Assembly (NCBI GenBank): GCA_965238265.1
Contig: OZ250185.1
Span: forward strand, 1,674,001 to 1,738,000
Direction of reading: 5' to 3'
Length of the DNA: 64,000 nt
From: JAJDUF01 sp965238265
GTDB taxonomy: Bacteria > Chloroflexota > UBA11872 > UBA12225 > JAJDUF01
The notes beneath the pieces were generated by a model, which was given only the letters and a program-made list of their open reading frames with translations, was not told where the DNA came from and did no database searches. How positions within the stretch are numbered: the stretch's first letter is position 1; each line of letters opens with the position of its first letter. This document shows, piece by piece, positions 41,685 to 50,002 of the stretch. The translations under genes were made by a program, and so were the position numbers.

Positions 41685-42548
41685 GTGAGCACGAGTGAGC
41701 GTGACCATATGGAGCGGCCCAGTCCTGCGGAGACACTGCGCCGCGACCTCGCGGCCATCTTTGCCCGCGATCCCGCGGCGACCTCGTTTACCGAAGTCGT
41801 GCTGTCCTATCCGGGCCTCCACGCGATCCTGCTGCATCGCGTGGCGCACTGGCTGTTTCGGCGGCGCGTGCCGGTGCTGCCGCGGGTGCTCTCGCACTTC
41901 AATCGTTTCTTGACCGGTATCGAAATCCACCCGGCCGCCGCGATTGGCGCCGGCTTCTTCGTAGACCACGGCATGGGTGTGGTGATCGGGGAGACGGCGG
42001 AAGTTGGCGACGACGTGATGCTGTACCAGGGGGTAACATTGGGCGGGACCGGGTTCGAGCGCGGCAAGCGCCACCCTACGCTGGGAAATCGGGTCACGGT
42101 CGGTGTCGGTGCGAAGATACTGGGCGCCGTGACCGTGGGCGATGGCGCAATCATCGGCGCCGGGGCCGTCGTGCTCCGCGATGTGCCGGCACATACGACT
42201 GTGGTCGGCATTCCCGGTCGCGTTGTAGCCGTGCGTGACCCCGAACGCGGCAGTTCCGAGCGAGTCATGAACCTGACACGCCCGTCTGCACCACCATACC
42301 CACCATCGGATTGTGCAGACGGGCGACGTCACCGGCCCGATCCCCAATTGGAGATCATCCGCTGTCTCAACAACAAGGTGCAGGAACTGGAGACACGCCT
42401 CGCGCGGCTCGAAGCGGCCGCTCGGTCTACACAAGCCGATGACATGCTCTGCCTCGGGACGCTCCACGATCCGGCCGCGCTTGCCGACCAGAAGCTAAAA
42501 GCCTCCAAAGTGGAGGCGGCCAACGGCTGCGGTGGAGGGCACTCGTGA
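41685..42548 (+). CDS. cysE: Serine O-acetyltransferase
   Basis: A 287-residue acetyl-CoA:serine O-acetyltransferase, the first step of cysteine synthesis. The N-terminal helical region is followed by the hexapeptide beta-helix with IEIHPAAAIGAGFFVDHGMG, VVIGETAEVGDDVMLYQGVT, KRHPTLGNRVTVGVGAKILG and DVPAHTTVVGIPGRVV. The serine-site DHGMGVVIGE is intact. The C-terminal extension (about 195-287) is unusual: it includes a segment encoded by an inverted repeat (CGCCCGTCTGCACCA and reverse, 42281-42327), then a coiled-coil-like helix (LEIIRCLNNKVQELETRLAR). GTG 41685 or ATG 41709 may be the start. The stop overlaps cysS (GTGA). Confidence 0.94.
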   Translation: MSTSERDHMERPSPAETLRRDLAAIFARDPAATSFTEVVLSYPGLHAILLHRVAHWLFRRRVPVLPRVLSHFNRFLTGIEIHPAAAIGAGFFVDHGMGVVIGETAEVGDDVMLYQGVTLGGTGFERGKRHPTLGNRVTVGVGAKILGAVTVGDGAIIGAGAVVLRDVPAHTTVVGIPGRVVAVRDPERGSSERVMNLTRPSAPPYPPSDCADGRRHRPDPQLEIIRCLNNKVQELETRLARLEAAARSTQADDMLCLGTLHDPAALADQKLKASKVEAANGCGGGHS

Positions 42549-44140
42549 ACCTGGCGCTCTACGACACCCGGCAGCGGCGCAAGGTGCTGTTCGCGCCGCG
42601 GTCTACCCCGGCGACGATGTACCTGTGCGGCATGACGCCCAAGGCGCCGCCGCATGTGGGGCACGCCCGGCTGTTCGTCGTCGCCGACGTGTTCCGGCGC
42701 TACCTCGCCTGGCGGGACATTCCGCTGACCTACGTCCAAAACTTCACCGATGTAGACGACAAGATCATTGAGCGCGCCCACGCGGGCGGCGAGGGGCCGC
42801 TGGCCTATGCCCAGCGCATGACCGCTGCGTATTTCGAGGTCATGGACGCGCTGAACGTCCAGCCGGCTGACCACTATCCGCGCGTGACCGAGCACATGGC
42901 GGCCATTATCCGCGTCATCAGCGGCTTGGTCGAGCGCGAGGCCGCCTATGCCGTAGGCGGGGATGTCTACTTTGCCGTTGACGCCTTTCCGGCATATGGA
43001 CAGCTCTCCGGCCGCGTAGAGGAAGGCGTCGAAGCCGGGCGGCGGGTCGAGGTTGACGCTCAAAAACGGAATCCACGCGACTTTGCGCTGTGGAAAGCAG
43101 CGGCAGCGGGCGAGCCAGCTTGGGACAGCCCTTGGGGACCAGGACGCCCCGGTTGGCACATCGAATGTACGAGCATGGTGTTCGAGCTGCTCGGCCCGCA
43201 AATTGACCTGCACGCCGGCGGCGCTGATCTCATCTTTCCGCACCACGAGAACGAAATCGCGCAGAGCGAAGCCTACAGCGGGCAGGCGCCGTTCGCGCAT
43301 CACTGGCTGCACATCGGGCTGCTGATGGCCGGCAGCGAGAAGATGGCCCATTCGCTGAACAATTACACGACCGTCGCCAGTCTCTTGGAGCACTACCCGG
43401 CCGAGGCGCTACGTCTGTATCTGCTCTCCGTTCATTACCGCTCGCCCATGACCTTTGCGCCGGAGCATATCGCAGCCCAGGGCCGGGGACTGGATCGGCT
43501 CGCCTCCGCAATTCAACGAGAATCGGCCGATTCAGCGGCCGGTGATGCCGCGGAGGTGGATGCCGTAGCCGCCAGAAGCCGCCGGCGCTTTATGCGCGCC
43601 ATGGACGATGATCTCAATACCGCCGCAGCGCTCGGCGTGCTCTACGACCTGGCCCGGGAGATCAATCGCGCGGCCGATGACGACGCCGGGACTGCGCCAT
43701 CTGAGCATGCTGGCTCGCTGGGCCAGGCTCAGGAGACGCTCAAAGAGTTGGCCGGTGTGCTCGGTGTGGACCTCGCGGCGGTAGTTGCGCGGCTGGATAG
43801 CCGGCAGGTCGGCGCGGCCGAGCCATTCCTGAACCTGCTGCTCGACATACGCCGGTCGCTCCGCGGCGAGGGCCTCTATGCGCTGGCCGACATGATCCGT
43901 GATCGGTTGGCTGCGGCCGGAATCACGCTCGAAGATCGGGCCGACCGTACCGCTTGGCGCCGGAGTGACCAGCGGGCGGAGCTGGCAGCGCCCCCCTTGA
44001 TCGGTCTCCTGGTAGAGGTCCGGCAGCGCCTCCGCACGGAGCGTCACTTTGCGCTGGCCGATGCGGTCCGTGATCACCTTGCCGGCTTGGACATCGCCAT
44101 CGAAGACCGTCCCGACGGCTCGCACTGGCGACGACGTTGA
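42545..44140 (+). CDS. cysS: Cysteinyl-tRNA synthetase with altered KMSKS and duplicated C-terminus
   Basis: A class I synthetase of 531 residues. Zinc ligands are present (Cys28 in YLCGMTP, Cys in WHIECTSM, and His/Glu in IFPHHENEIAQSEA), with a HIGH-type motif PPHVGHAR (36-42). The KMSKS loop reads KMAHS (266-270), so the second Lys is His. The C-terminal helical unit is present twice: residues about 428-473 (YALADMIRDRLAAAGITLED) and about 485-531 (HFALADAVRDHLAGLDIAIE), both ending W-RR. Normal CysRS has one. The gene lies directly after cysE (4-nt overlap) and before rlmB, as in many bacteria, supporting CysRS over MshC, but activity is not assured. Confidence 0.9.
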   Translation: MNLALYDTRQRRKVLFAPRSTPATMYLCGMTPKAPPHVGHARLFVVADVFRRYLAWRDIPLTYVQNFTDVDDKIIERAHAGGEGPLAYAQRMTAAYFEVMDALNVQPADHYPRVTEHMAAIIRVISGLVEREAAYAVGGDVYFAVDAFPAYGQLSGRVEEGVEAGRRVEVDAQKRNPRDFALWKAAAAGEPAWDSPWGPGRPGWHIECTSMVFELLGPQIDLHAGGADLIFPHHENEIAQSEAYSGQAPFAHHWLHIGLLMAGSEKMAHSLNNYTTVASLLEHYPAEALRLYLLSVHYRSPMTFAPEHIAAQGRGLDRLASAIQRESADSAAGDAAEVDAVAARSRRRFMRAMDDDLNTAAALGVLYDLAREINRAADDDAGTAPSEHAGSLGQAQETLKELAGVLGVDLAAVVARLDSRQVGAAEPFLNLLLDIRRSLRGEGLYALADMIRDRLAAAGITLEDRADRTAWRRSDQRAELAAPPLIGLLVEVRQRLRTERHFALADAVRDHLAGLDIAIEDRPDGSHWRRR

Positions 44141-44997
44141 TCTCTCCACGGCCGCAGCGCCGCGCCCGCAGGACGGGACCGACGGGGCCGGCGGCGGCCC
44201 CGGCTGCTCCCTCGGAGGTGGACTGGCGTTGGGGCATCCATCCCGTCCAGGAAGCCATCCGCGCCGGCCGCGCGACCCGGGTGTGGCTGGCGGGTGAGCC
44301 GCCCGGTCGCGGCCGCCTCGCCACCCTCGGCCAACAGGCCGCGCAAGCGGAGGTGCCGGTGACTTGGGTGACGCGGGAAGCGGTGGCCCAGCTTGCACCG
44401 GGCCGGCGGCACCAAGATGCCGTTGCGCGAGTGGCGCCGCTCCCCGCGATCACCGTGAGCGAGCTAGTGCAGACGGCGCAGCATGCTGGCCATGACCCGC
44501 TGCTGCTCGTGCTGGACCAGGTGCAGGACCCCCAGAATGTCGGAGCGATCCTGCGAACGGCCGACGCTGTCGCCGTTGACGGCGTGGTGGTGCCGGAACG
44601 TCGCGCCGCCCCCCTCGGCGGTACGGTCAGCCGGGCTTCGGCCGGAGCGCTGGAGCATCTCACCTTCGCGCCAGCCACGAATATCGCCGCGGCCTTGGAC
44701 CAACTGAAAGCACTCGGTTTCTGGATCTATGGCCTTGATCCGCGTGGGCCGACTACCTACGATGCAGCCGATTACCGGCGCCCGGTCGCGCTGGTGGTGG
44801 GATCGGAGGGGCCGGGCCTCCGTCGCCTCGTGGCCGCCAAGTGCGATATGCTTTTAAGACTGCCGCTCTTGGGGCACGTGGAATCGCTCAATGTGGCCGT
44901 GGCGACCTCAGTCTGCCTCTATCATGCAACGTATCGTCGCCAACAGGACGGCAGGGAGGCACACCACCGGACCGCAGACCGTGTAGGGAGAGCGTGA
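44137..44997 (+). CDS. rlmB: 23S rRNA (guanosine-2'-O-)-methyltransferase RlmB (SpoU/TrmH family)
   Basis: A 286-residue SPOUT methyltransferase. The N-terminal substrate-binding domain starts WRWGIHPVQEAIRAG. The C-terminal knot shows motif 1 (DQVQDPQNVGAILRTAD), motif 2 (ALVVGSEGPGLRRLV) and motif 3 (LPLLGHVESLNVAVATSV). RlmB methylates the 2'-O of G2251 in the 23S peptidyl-transferase P-loop. A basic, Pro/Ala-rich stretch of about 28 residues precedes the first domain. The frame begins with a TTG overlapping the cysS stop (TTGA), suggesting translational coupling; a later start is possible. Confidence 0.93.
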   Translation: MISPRPQRRARRTGPTGPAAAPAAPSEVDWRWGIHPVQEAIRAGRATRVWLAGEPPGRGRLATLGQQAAQAEVPVTWVTREAVAQLAPGRRHQDAVARVAPLPAITVSELVQTAQHAGHDPLLLVLDQVQDPQNVGAILRTADAVAVDGVVVPERRAAPLGGTVSRASAGALEHLTFAPATNIAAALDQLKALGFWIYGLDPRGPTTYDAADYRRPVALVVGSEGPGLRRLVAAKCDMLLRLPLLGHVESLNVAVATSVCLYHATYRRQQDGREAHHRTADRVGRA

Positions 44998-45782
44998 TGG
45001 GGAGTTCTAGGCAGCTGCTGGTGCTCACCGCCGATCAGAAGCAGTTCTTCACCGACCAGGGGTACCTGGCAATCGAGAGCCTGTACTCGCCGAGCGAGAT
45101 GGATGAGATGCGCCGTGAGTTTCACGACCTCATCGCGCACACCGAGCACCGCCCCAAGGCCATGTCCTATGACTTCATGGAGCCGGCGCCGGGCTATCCG
45201 ATTGACCCCTACAACCCGAACAATGTGCGAGGCATCATGGATCAGCCGCTCGCCAACGAGTACTGGTTCAATAACATCACCGATCCCCGCATCGTCAATG
45301 TGTTCATTGACCTCTTCGGACCGGATATTGACTTCCACAATGGCAAGGTGCGGAACAATCCTCCCGGTTTCACCAATAAGCAGGGCTGGCACCAGGACTG
45401 GCCCTACGAGCGCCACAGTACGTCCGACCTGGCAGCGGCCATCATCTATCTCGACGAGACGGGTGTTGACGCCGGGTCCACGACCGTCCTGCCCGGCAGC
45501 CACAAGCGGGGTGAGTGGCCCACGCGCGATGGGCGCACGGTGGCCGCCGACCAGGTTGAGGGCTATGAAGCCGTACCCATGCTCGCAAATCCCGGCGACG
45601 TGCTGTTTATCCACGTGATGGCGCTCCATACGGCCGGCCATAACTACACCAACCGGTCCAGACACAAGATCATCAACGAGTACAAGACCAGGGACGCGAT
45701 AGACCGCTGGGGCAACCGCTGCGCTTTCGCCGGCCTGCCGCTCGCCCGCAATGGTAAAGTGCTCATTCCCCAGATCCGATAG
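44997..45782 (+). CDS. Phytanoyl-CoA dioxygenase (PhyH)-family Fe(II)/2-oxoglutarate oxygenase
   Basis: A 261-residue oxygenase of the PhyH family. The iron-binding HxD is in KQGWHQDWPYERHS, the distal His in HVMALHTAGHNYTNRSRH, and the following Arg is the expected 2-oxoglutarate ligand. It begins FFTDQGYLAIESLYS, the usual family start. Such enzymes hydroxylate diverse small molecules in bacteria; substrate unknown. ATG 44997 overlaps the rlmB stop region by 1 nt and follows GTAGGGAGAG. It interrupts an otherwise housekeeping gene order between rlmB and argS, so it may be a lineage-specific insertion. Confidence 0.88.
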   Translation: MGSSRQLLVLTADQKQFFTDQGYLAIESLYSPSEMDEMRREFHDLIAHTEHRPKAMSYDFMEPAPGYPIDPYNPNNVRGIMDQPLANEYWFNNITDPRIVNVFIDLFGPDIDFHNGKVRNNPPGFTNKQGWHQDWPYERHSTSDLAAAIIYLDETGVDAGSTTVLPGSHKRGEWPTRDGRTVAADQVEGYEAVPMLANPGDVLFIHVMALHTAGHNYTNRSRHKIINEYKTRDAIDRWGNRCAFAGLPLARNGKVLIPQIR

Positions 45783-45803
45783 CCCGCCGCAAGGAGACTC
45801 AAG

Positions 45804-47531
45804 ATGGCGACCGCCACCATCTCGCCGCTGCGCCAGCGTCTTGCCGCGCTCTTGCGTCGCGGCGTGGCAGCCGCCCAGGCAGCGGGGACGCTGCCGGCGG
45901 TCGCGCTGCCCGACTTCACCGTCGAGCAACCCCAGCGGCCGGAGCACGGCGACTATGCGACCAATCTGGCGATGCGGCTCGCGCGCGCCGCGCGCATGGC
46001 GCCGCGCCAAATTGCTACCGCTATCGTGGAGGCGCTGCCGCCGGACGAGATGGTCGCCGGGGCGGACATCGCGGGTGCCGGGTTCATCAACTTCCGGCTG
46101 CATCCGACCTGGCTAGCGGCTCAGACTGCGGCCATCATCGAGGCCGGTGCCAGGTTCGGCCGCACCGACACACGGGCGGGGGAGCGGATCCAAGTCGAGT
46201 TCGTCAGCGCTAACCCCACCGGCCCGCTGCACGCCGGCAGCGGTCGCGCCGCGGCGCTTGGTGACGCCTTGGCCAACCTGCTGGCGGCCGCCGGTGCGGA
46301 GGTCCAGCGCGAATACTATGTCAACGACGCCGGCAGCCGGATGGAAGCCTTCGGGCAGAGTGTCTATGCTCGCTACGCACAACGCTTCGGAGGCGATGCT
46401 GAGGTGCCGGCGGATGGCTACCACGGCGACTATGTGCGAGACGAGGCCGTCGCACTCGCAGGTACGTTGGACGATGCCTTGCTGTCCAAGGACGCTGACG
46501 CAGCGGCCGCCGAGCTAGGGCGCTTGGCGATGGAGCGTATGACTGCCGGCCACCGCGCCGACATGGATGCGCTGGGCGTCACGTTCGACGTATGGTTCCA
46601 CGAGCAGACGCTCTTCGACCGGGGCGAGGTAACGAGCACCCTCGACCTGCTCCGCGCACGGGGCTACGTCGCCGAGCGCGAGGGAGCCGTGTGGTTTACG
46701 TCGTCCGCACTCGGCGACGACAAGGACAATGTGCTCGTCCGTAGCACGGGAGTACCAGGCTACCTCGTCTCCGATATTGCCTACCACCGCGACAAGTTCT
46801 TCACGCGCCACCTCGATACGGTCATTGACATCTGGGGCGCAGATCATCAGGGGCACGTACCCCGGATGAGAGCAGCGGCCGAAGCGCTAGGTCTGGAGCC
46901 GTCGCGCCTGGTCATCATCGTGCATCAGATGGTGACGCTCAAGCGCGGGGACGAGCTTGTGCGCTTGTCCAAGCGGACCGGCGACATCGTGCCGCTGTCG
47001 GAGGTCATCCAGGAGGTCGGCGCCGACGCCTGCCGCTACTTCTTCCTCGCCCGCTCGCCGGACAGCCATATGGACTTCGACCTGGAGCTGGCGGCGCGAC
47101 AATCGGCTGAGAACCCGGTGTATTACATCCAATACTCGCACGCCAGGCTGGCCGGCATTCGGCGGCACGCAGCGCGACTCGGGTTTACGGAAGACCCCGG
47201 CGGGTCGGGCAAACCGGCGTCGCCGGGGGCCGACCTGGCACTTTTGACAGCCGCACCCGAGCAGCAATTGATGCGGTGGCTCTGGCGCTATCCGGAGGTG
47301 GTCGAGGATGCCGGGCGCCAGCTCCAGCCCCATCATCTCGCGCACTTCGCGCTCGACTTTGCTCGCCAGCTCCACACGTTCTACGAGCAATGCCGGGTAG
47401 TGGACGAGGCCCAGCCGGAGCTAACGCGAGCGCGACTGCTGCTCGTCGAGGCCACGCGCATTGTCTTGGCCAACACCCTGGCCCTCATGGGGATCGCCGC
47501 CCCGGAGCACATGAGCCGCGCTGATGAGTAG
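45804..47531 (+). CDS. argS: Arginyl-tRNA synthetase
   Basis: A 575-residue class I synthetase. It has an N-terminal Add-1 domain (about 1-110), a HIGH-type motif in FVSANPTGPLHAGSGRAAALG, the segment WGADHQGHVPRM, and a KMSKS-equivalent LKRGDELVRLSKRTGDIV. The C-terminal DALR anticodon-binding domain (LFARQ-like FALDFARQLHTFYEQCRV) ends with LANTLALMGIAAPEHMSR. No obvious defect. The start at 45804 follows AAGGAGA. It closes the clpC-region gene run and is followed by a MITE-like repeat. Confidence 0.96.
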   Translation: MATATISPLRQRLAALLRRGVAAAQAAGTLPAVALPDFTVEQPQRPEHGDYATNLAMRLARAARMAPRQIATAIVEALPPDEMVAGADIAGAGFINFRLHPTWLAAQTAAIIEAGARFGRTDTRAGERIQVEFVSANPTGPLHAGSGRAAALGDALANLLAAAGAEVQREYYVNDAGSRMEAFGQSVYARYAQRFGGDAEVPADGYHGDYVRDEAVALAGTLDDALLSKDADAAAAELGRLAMERMTAGHRADMDALGVTFDVWFHEQTLFDRGEVTSTLDLLRARGYVAEREGAVWFTSSALGDDKDNVLVRSTGVPGYLVSDIAYHRDKFFTRHLDTVIDIWGADHQGHVPRMRAAAEALGLEPSRLVIIVHQMVTLKRGDELVRLSKRTGDIVPLSEVIQEVGADACRYFFLARSPDSHMDFDLELAARQSAENPVYYIQYSHARLAGIRRHAARLGFTEDPGGSGKPASPGADLALLTAAPEQQLMRWLWRYPEVVEDAGRQLQPHHLAHFALDFARQLHTFYEQCRVVDEAQPELTRARLLLVEATRIVLANTLALMGIAAPEHMSRADE

Positions 47532-47532
47532 G

Positions 47533-47665
47533 ACCTAACCCCCGGCCCCTTCCCTCGCCGGGAAGGGGAGTCCGCGCGGCGACCGGCCGCCGCTGCCCTC
47601 CGGGGAAAGCGGGCCGCACGGCGACTTTTAGCCCCTTCCCTTCAGGGAGGGGGTTGGGGGTAGGT
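47533..47665. mobile_element. MITE-like repeat element, copy B (about 133 bp)
   Basis: Same architecture as 12061-12192: starts ACCTAACCCCCGGCCCC, has internal GC hairpins (CGGCGACCGGCCGCCG; CCCCTTCCCTTCAGGGAGGG), ends GGGGGTAGGT, no reading frame. It lies just after the argS stop. Confidence 0.6.
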
Positions 47666-47819
47666 GTGCTCATCCACCCGAAAACCTACCCTTGTCAGCC
47701 TCCTCCCCTGGCTGGTCGCTCCTAGCGATGACGTACACTTGTAGGAAAACGGTTGATGGTCCCGCGGCGCTCCTAGAGAGCGCTAACCTACACAGAGCAA
47801 GCCGCACGGGAGCAATTCA

Positions 47820-48125
47820 TTGAGTAACGATATAGCACCGGACGAGCAGTACGAACACCTGGAGTGGCGGCCGCACCGCTGGCGCAAGCAGCTGTCCCTC
47901 AAAGGCCGCAAGATGACGGTGGGGCAGTTCGTCTACGCGATGCGCGCCGCGGGCTGGGATGTGGCTGAGGGAGCACGGCAATACCATCTCCCCTTGGCCA
48001 CAGCGCAAGAAGCGGTCGCCTACTACCAGCGGCACAGGGGCCTCGTTGACGGAGAAGCCGCCGAGGAGACCCGGCGGCTCACCGCAAAGGGCGTGCTGCA
48101 TGACCTTGTGCCTTTACCTCGATGA
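47820..48125 (+). CDS. DUF433-like antitoxin
   Basis: A 101-residue protein with the DUF433-type region KMTVGQFVYAMRAAGWDVAE and ARQYHLPLATAQEAVAYYQR, a small helix-turn-helix-like antitoxin domain. It starts at TTG 47820 behind GGGAG and overlaps the toxin gene by 26 nt. DUF433 proteins typically pair with DUF5615 PIN-like toxins, exactly as here. Confidence 0.78.
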   Translation: MSNDIAPDEQYEHLEWRPHRWRKQLSLKGRKMTVGQFVYAMRAAGWDVAEGARQYHLPLATAQEAVAYYQRHRGLVDGEAAEETRRLTAKGVLHDLVPLPR

Positions 48126-48459
48126 CTCCGTTGATAGCGGCGAATACCGGCTGCGACTCGCTGCTGCCGGACATGAGGTGGTCAGTCCGCGTGACGTAGG
48201 TATGGTCGGTAAAGATGATCGGCTGCACCTTGAATATGCAGCTCGTCACGGATTGGCATTACTCACCTACGATGCGGACGACTTCGAAGAACTACACCTC
48301 GCTGGCGAGCAGCACAGCGGCGTCTTGGTCGTCTACTTCGACAACAACCGGCGGCGCGACATGCGTCCATCCGAGGTAGTGCGAGCTATTGAGTGGTTGG
48401 AAGCCTCCGGCCTACCTATTGCCGGCGAGTTGCACGTCTTGAACCATTGGCGCTCGTAG
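48100..48459 (+). CDS. DUF5615 PIN-like toxin
   Basis: A 119-residue protein with the PIN-like pattern LYLDDSVDSGEYRLRLAAAG, SPRDVGMVGKDDRLHLEYAA and LALLTYDADDFEELHLAGEQ, including acidic residues expected for Mg-dependent RNA cleavage. It starts at ATG 48100 inside the antitoxin gene and is in a different frame. A toxin role follows from the family and pairing. Confidence 0.8.
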   Translation: MTLCLYLDDSVDSGEYRLRLAAAGHEVVSPRDVGMVGKDDRLHLEYAARHGLALLTYDADDFEELHLAGEQHSGVLVVYFDNNRRRDMRPSEVVRAIEWLEASGLPIAGELHVLNHWRS

Positions 48460-48517
48460 CCCAAAGGGAGCCGGCGGGTGAGGCGCGGTCAGGGCAGTCA
48501 CCGAGAGGAGAGAGACA

Positions 48518-49633
48518 ATGAGTAAGGGTGGGCGTATCCGCGTTGGGGTCATCGGCTGCGGGAGTATTGCTCAGATTATGCACCTCCCGTATCTCCGCGA
48601 GCTAGACGACCGCTTCGCCATCACGGCCCTCTGCGACGTGTCGCCGGGCACGCTGGCTACGGTGGCGGCGCAGTATGGCGTACCTGACGAGCACTGCTTC
48701 ACAGACTATCACGACCTTTGCGCCAGCCCGGCGATAGATGCCGTCCTCATCTGCTCCAGCGGCTCGCACGTGCCACCGGCGCTCGCGGCCTTGGCTGCCG
48801 ACAAGCACGCGCTCGTAGAGAAGCCGCTCTGCTACACCCGACGCGAGGCGCAAGCGTTCGTTACCGCGGCCCAGGCTGCCCGTGACCGCAGCGGCACTGT
48901 GACCCAGCTCGCGTATATGAAACGGTACGACCCCGGCTATCAGTACGGACAACGCCGCGTGCGAGCGATGCAAGCTGCCGGCAGCCTATTTTTCGTTGAC
49001 GCGCGGCACATGCACCCCAGCAACGACCTCTATACGGCGCACCATCCGGTCCATCGGGCGCCCGACGTACCCGCCGCGGTCCGCGCAGCGGGCCAGCGAG
49101 AGCACGAAGCCGCGTTGACCGAATCGCTTGGCGCGGAGGCGACGGCCGCGCAGCGGGGTGCTTTCGGAACACTGATGGGATCGAGCATCCACGACATCTA
49201 CTCTTTGCGCGGGCTGCTCGGCTGTCCCGAGGCCATCCTGGCCATTGAGGTGTGGGGCCACAACATTGCGGCGCTGCTGCGCTATCCCCATGGCGTGCGC
49301 GTGAGCTACACCTGGGCCGATCTGGGCCAGCTGCGGGAGTTTCGTCAGGAGTTCGCGTGCTACGGCGCCGACGAGCGGGTGACGATCACGTTTCCCTCGC
49401 CGTTTCTGCGGTCCGCTCCCACTATCGTCACGCTACAAGCGATGAAAGAGAGCCAGGACGGACCGGTCCACACGGAAACGCGCGTCACCGCCTCCTACGA
49501 AGAGGCGTTCAAGCGGGAGTGGCTACACTTCCACGAGTGCATCACGCAGGGCCGCCCACCACGCACCGGCGCTGAAGCTGCCCAGCACGACACCGAGTTC
49601 ATCATCGAGCTAGCGCGTGCGATCCGCTCGTGA
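48518..49633 (+). CDS. Gfo/Idh/MocA-family oxidoreductase
   Basis: A 371-residue dehydrogenase with Rossmann loop VGVIGCGSIAQIMHLPYL, the family motif HALVEKPLCYTRREA and MGSSIHDIYSLRGLLG, where the His would be catalytic. It starts at 48518 behind GAGAGGAGAGAGAC. Substrate unknown; it is separate from the other two Gfo/Idh genes (6020 and 52378). It may act on a sugar or inositol derivative. Confidence 0.85.
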   Translation: MSKGGRIRVGVIGCGSIAQIMHLPYLRELDDRFAITALCDVSPGTLATVAAQYGVPDEHCFTDYHDLCASPAIDAVLICSSGSHVPPALAALAADKHALVEKPLCYTRREAQAFVTAAQAARDRSGTVTQLAYMKRYDPGYQYGQRRVRAMQAAGSLFFVDARHMHPSNDLYTAHHPVHRAPDVPAAVRAAGQREHEAALTESLGAEATAAQRGAFGTLMGSSIHDIYSLRGLLGCPEAILAIEVWGHNIAALLRYPHGVRVSYTWADLGQLREFRQEFACYGADERVTITFPSPFLRSAPTIVTLQAMKESQDGPVHTETRVTASYEEAFKREWLHFHECITQGRPPRTGAEAAQHDTEFIIELARAIRS

Positions 49634-49688
49634 CATTTCCCCGTCATTGCTCTGAAAATAACACCCATCCGCCACGCCCGCCCCATCC

Positions 49689-49714
49689 GTCATTCCCGCG
49701 AAAGCGGGAATCCA
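49689..49714. repeat. REP-like palindrome between convergent genes
   Basis: GTCATTCCCGCG-AAAG-CGGGAATCC. It supplies the last codons and the stop of the small minus-strand gene at 49690-49923 (GFPLSRE). Confidence 0.75.
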
Positions 49715-49923
49715 GGGTCATTCCTCGCCGCGAATATCTTCACACCGCCAGGGGCGACCGGCGCAGTGATGAAGAGACTCGGATGTGCTGCAATATAGCC
49801 CTCGACCTCGGCGGCATCGAGTCTTGCGGCCAGAGCGATGTCATGCGCCGTCTGCCACTTGCGACCCGTCCAGTCGAACGTGTCGAGAATCCTCTGTGAT
49901 AAGTCGCTGATTACGGTAGACAT
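49690..49923 (-). CDS. Small hypothetical protein, possibly winged-helix-like
   Basis: A 77-residue protein (MSTVISDLSQRILDTFDW and following). The segment WQTAHDIALAARLDAAEVEG could form a helix-turn-helix; no family is recognised. The last about 7 residues and the stop come from a REP-like palindrome. It follows the GNAT gene on the same strand at 79 bp. Confidence 0.5.
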   Translation of the reverse strand: MSTVISDLSQRILDTFDWTGRKWQTAHDIALAARLDAAEVEGYIAAHPSLFITAPVAPGGVKIFAARNDPGFPLSRE

Positions 49924-50002
49924 AGCCACTACTCCCCGGACTGAGGATCGGTTCCTGGTTGCTGCTCAGGCTGGTCCTCCATAAGCGCGTGCGGCCGCCG
50001 TG

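Noticed and set aside
44922..46103. Minus-strand open frame of 393 codons
   Set aside because: Antisense to the PhyH gene and argS; no recognisable domain.
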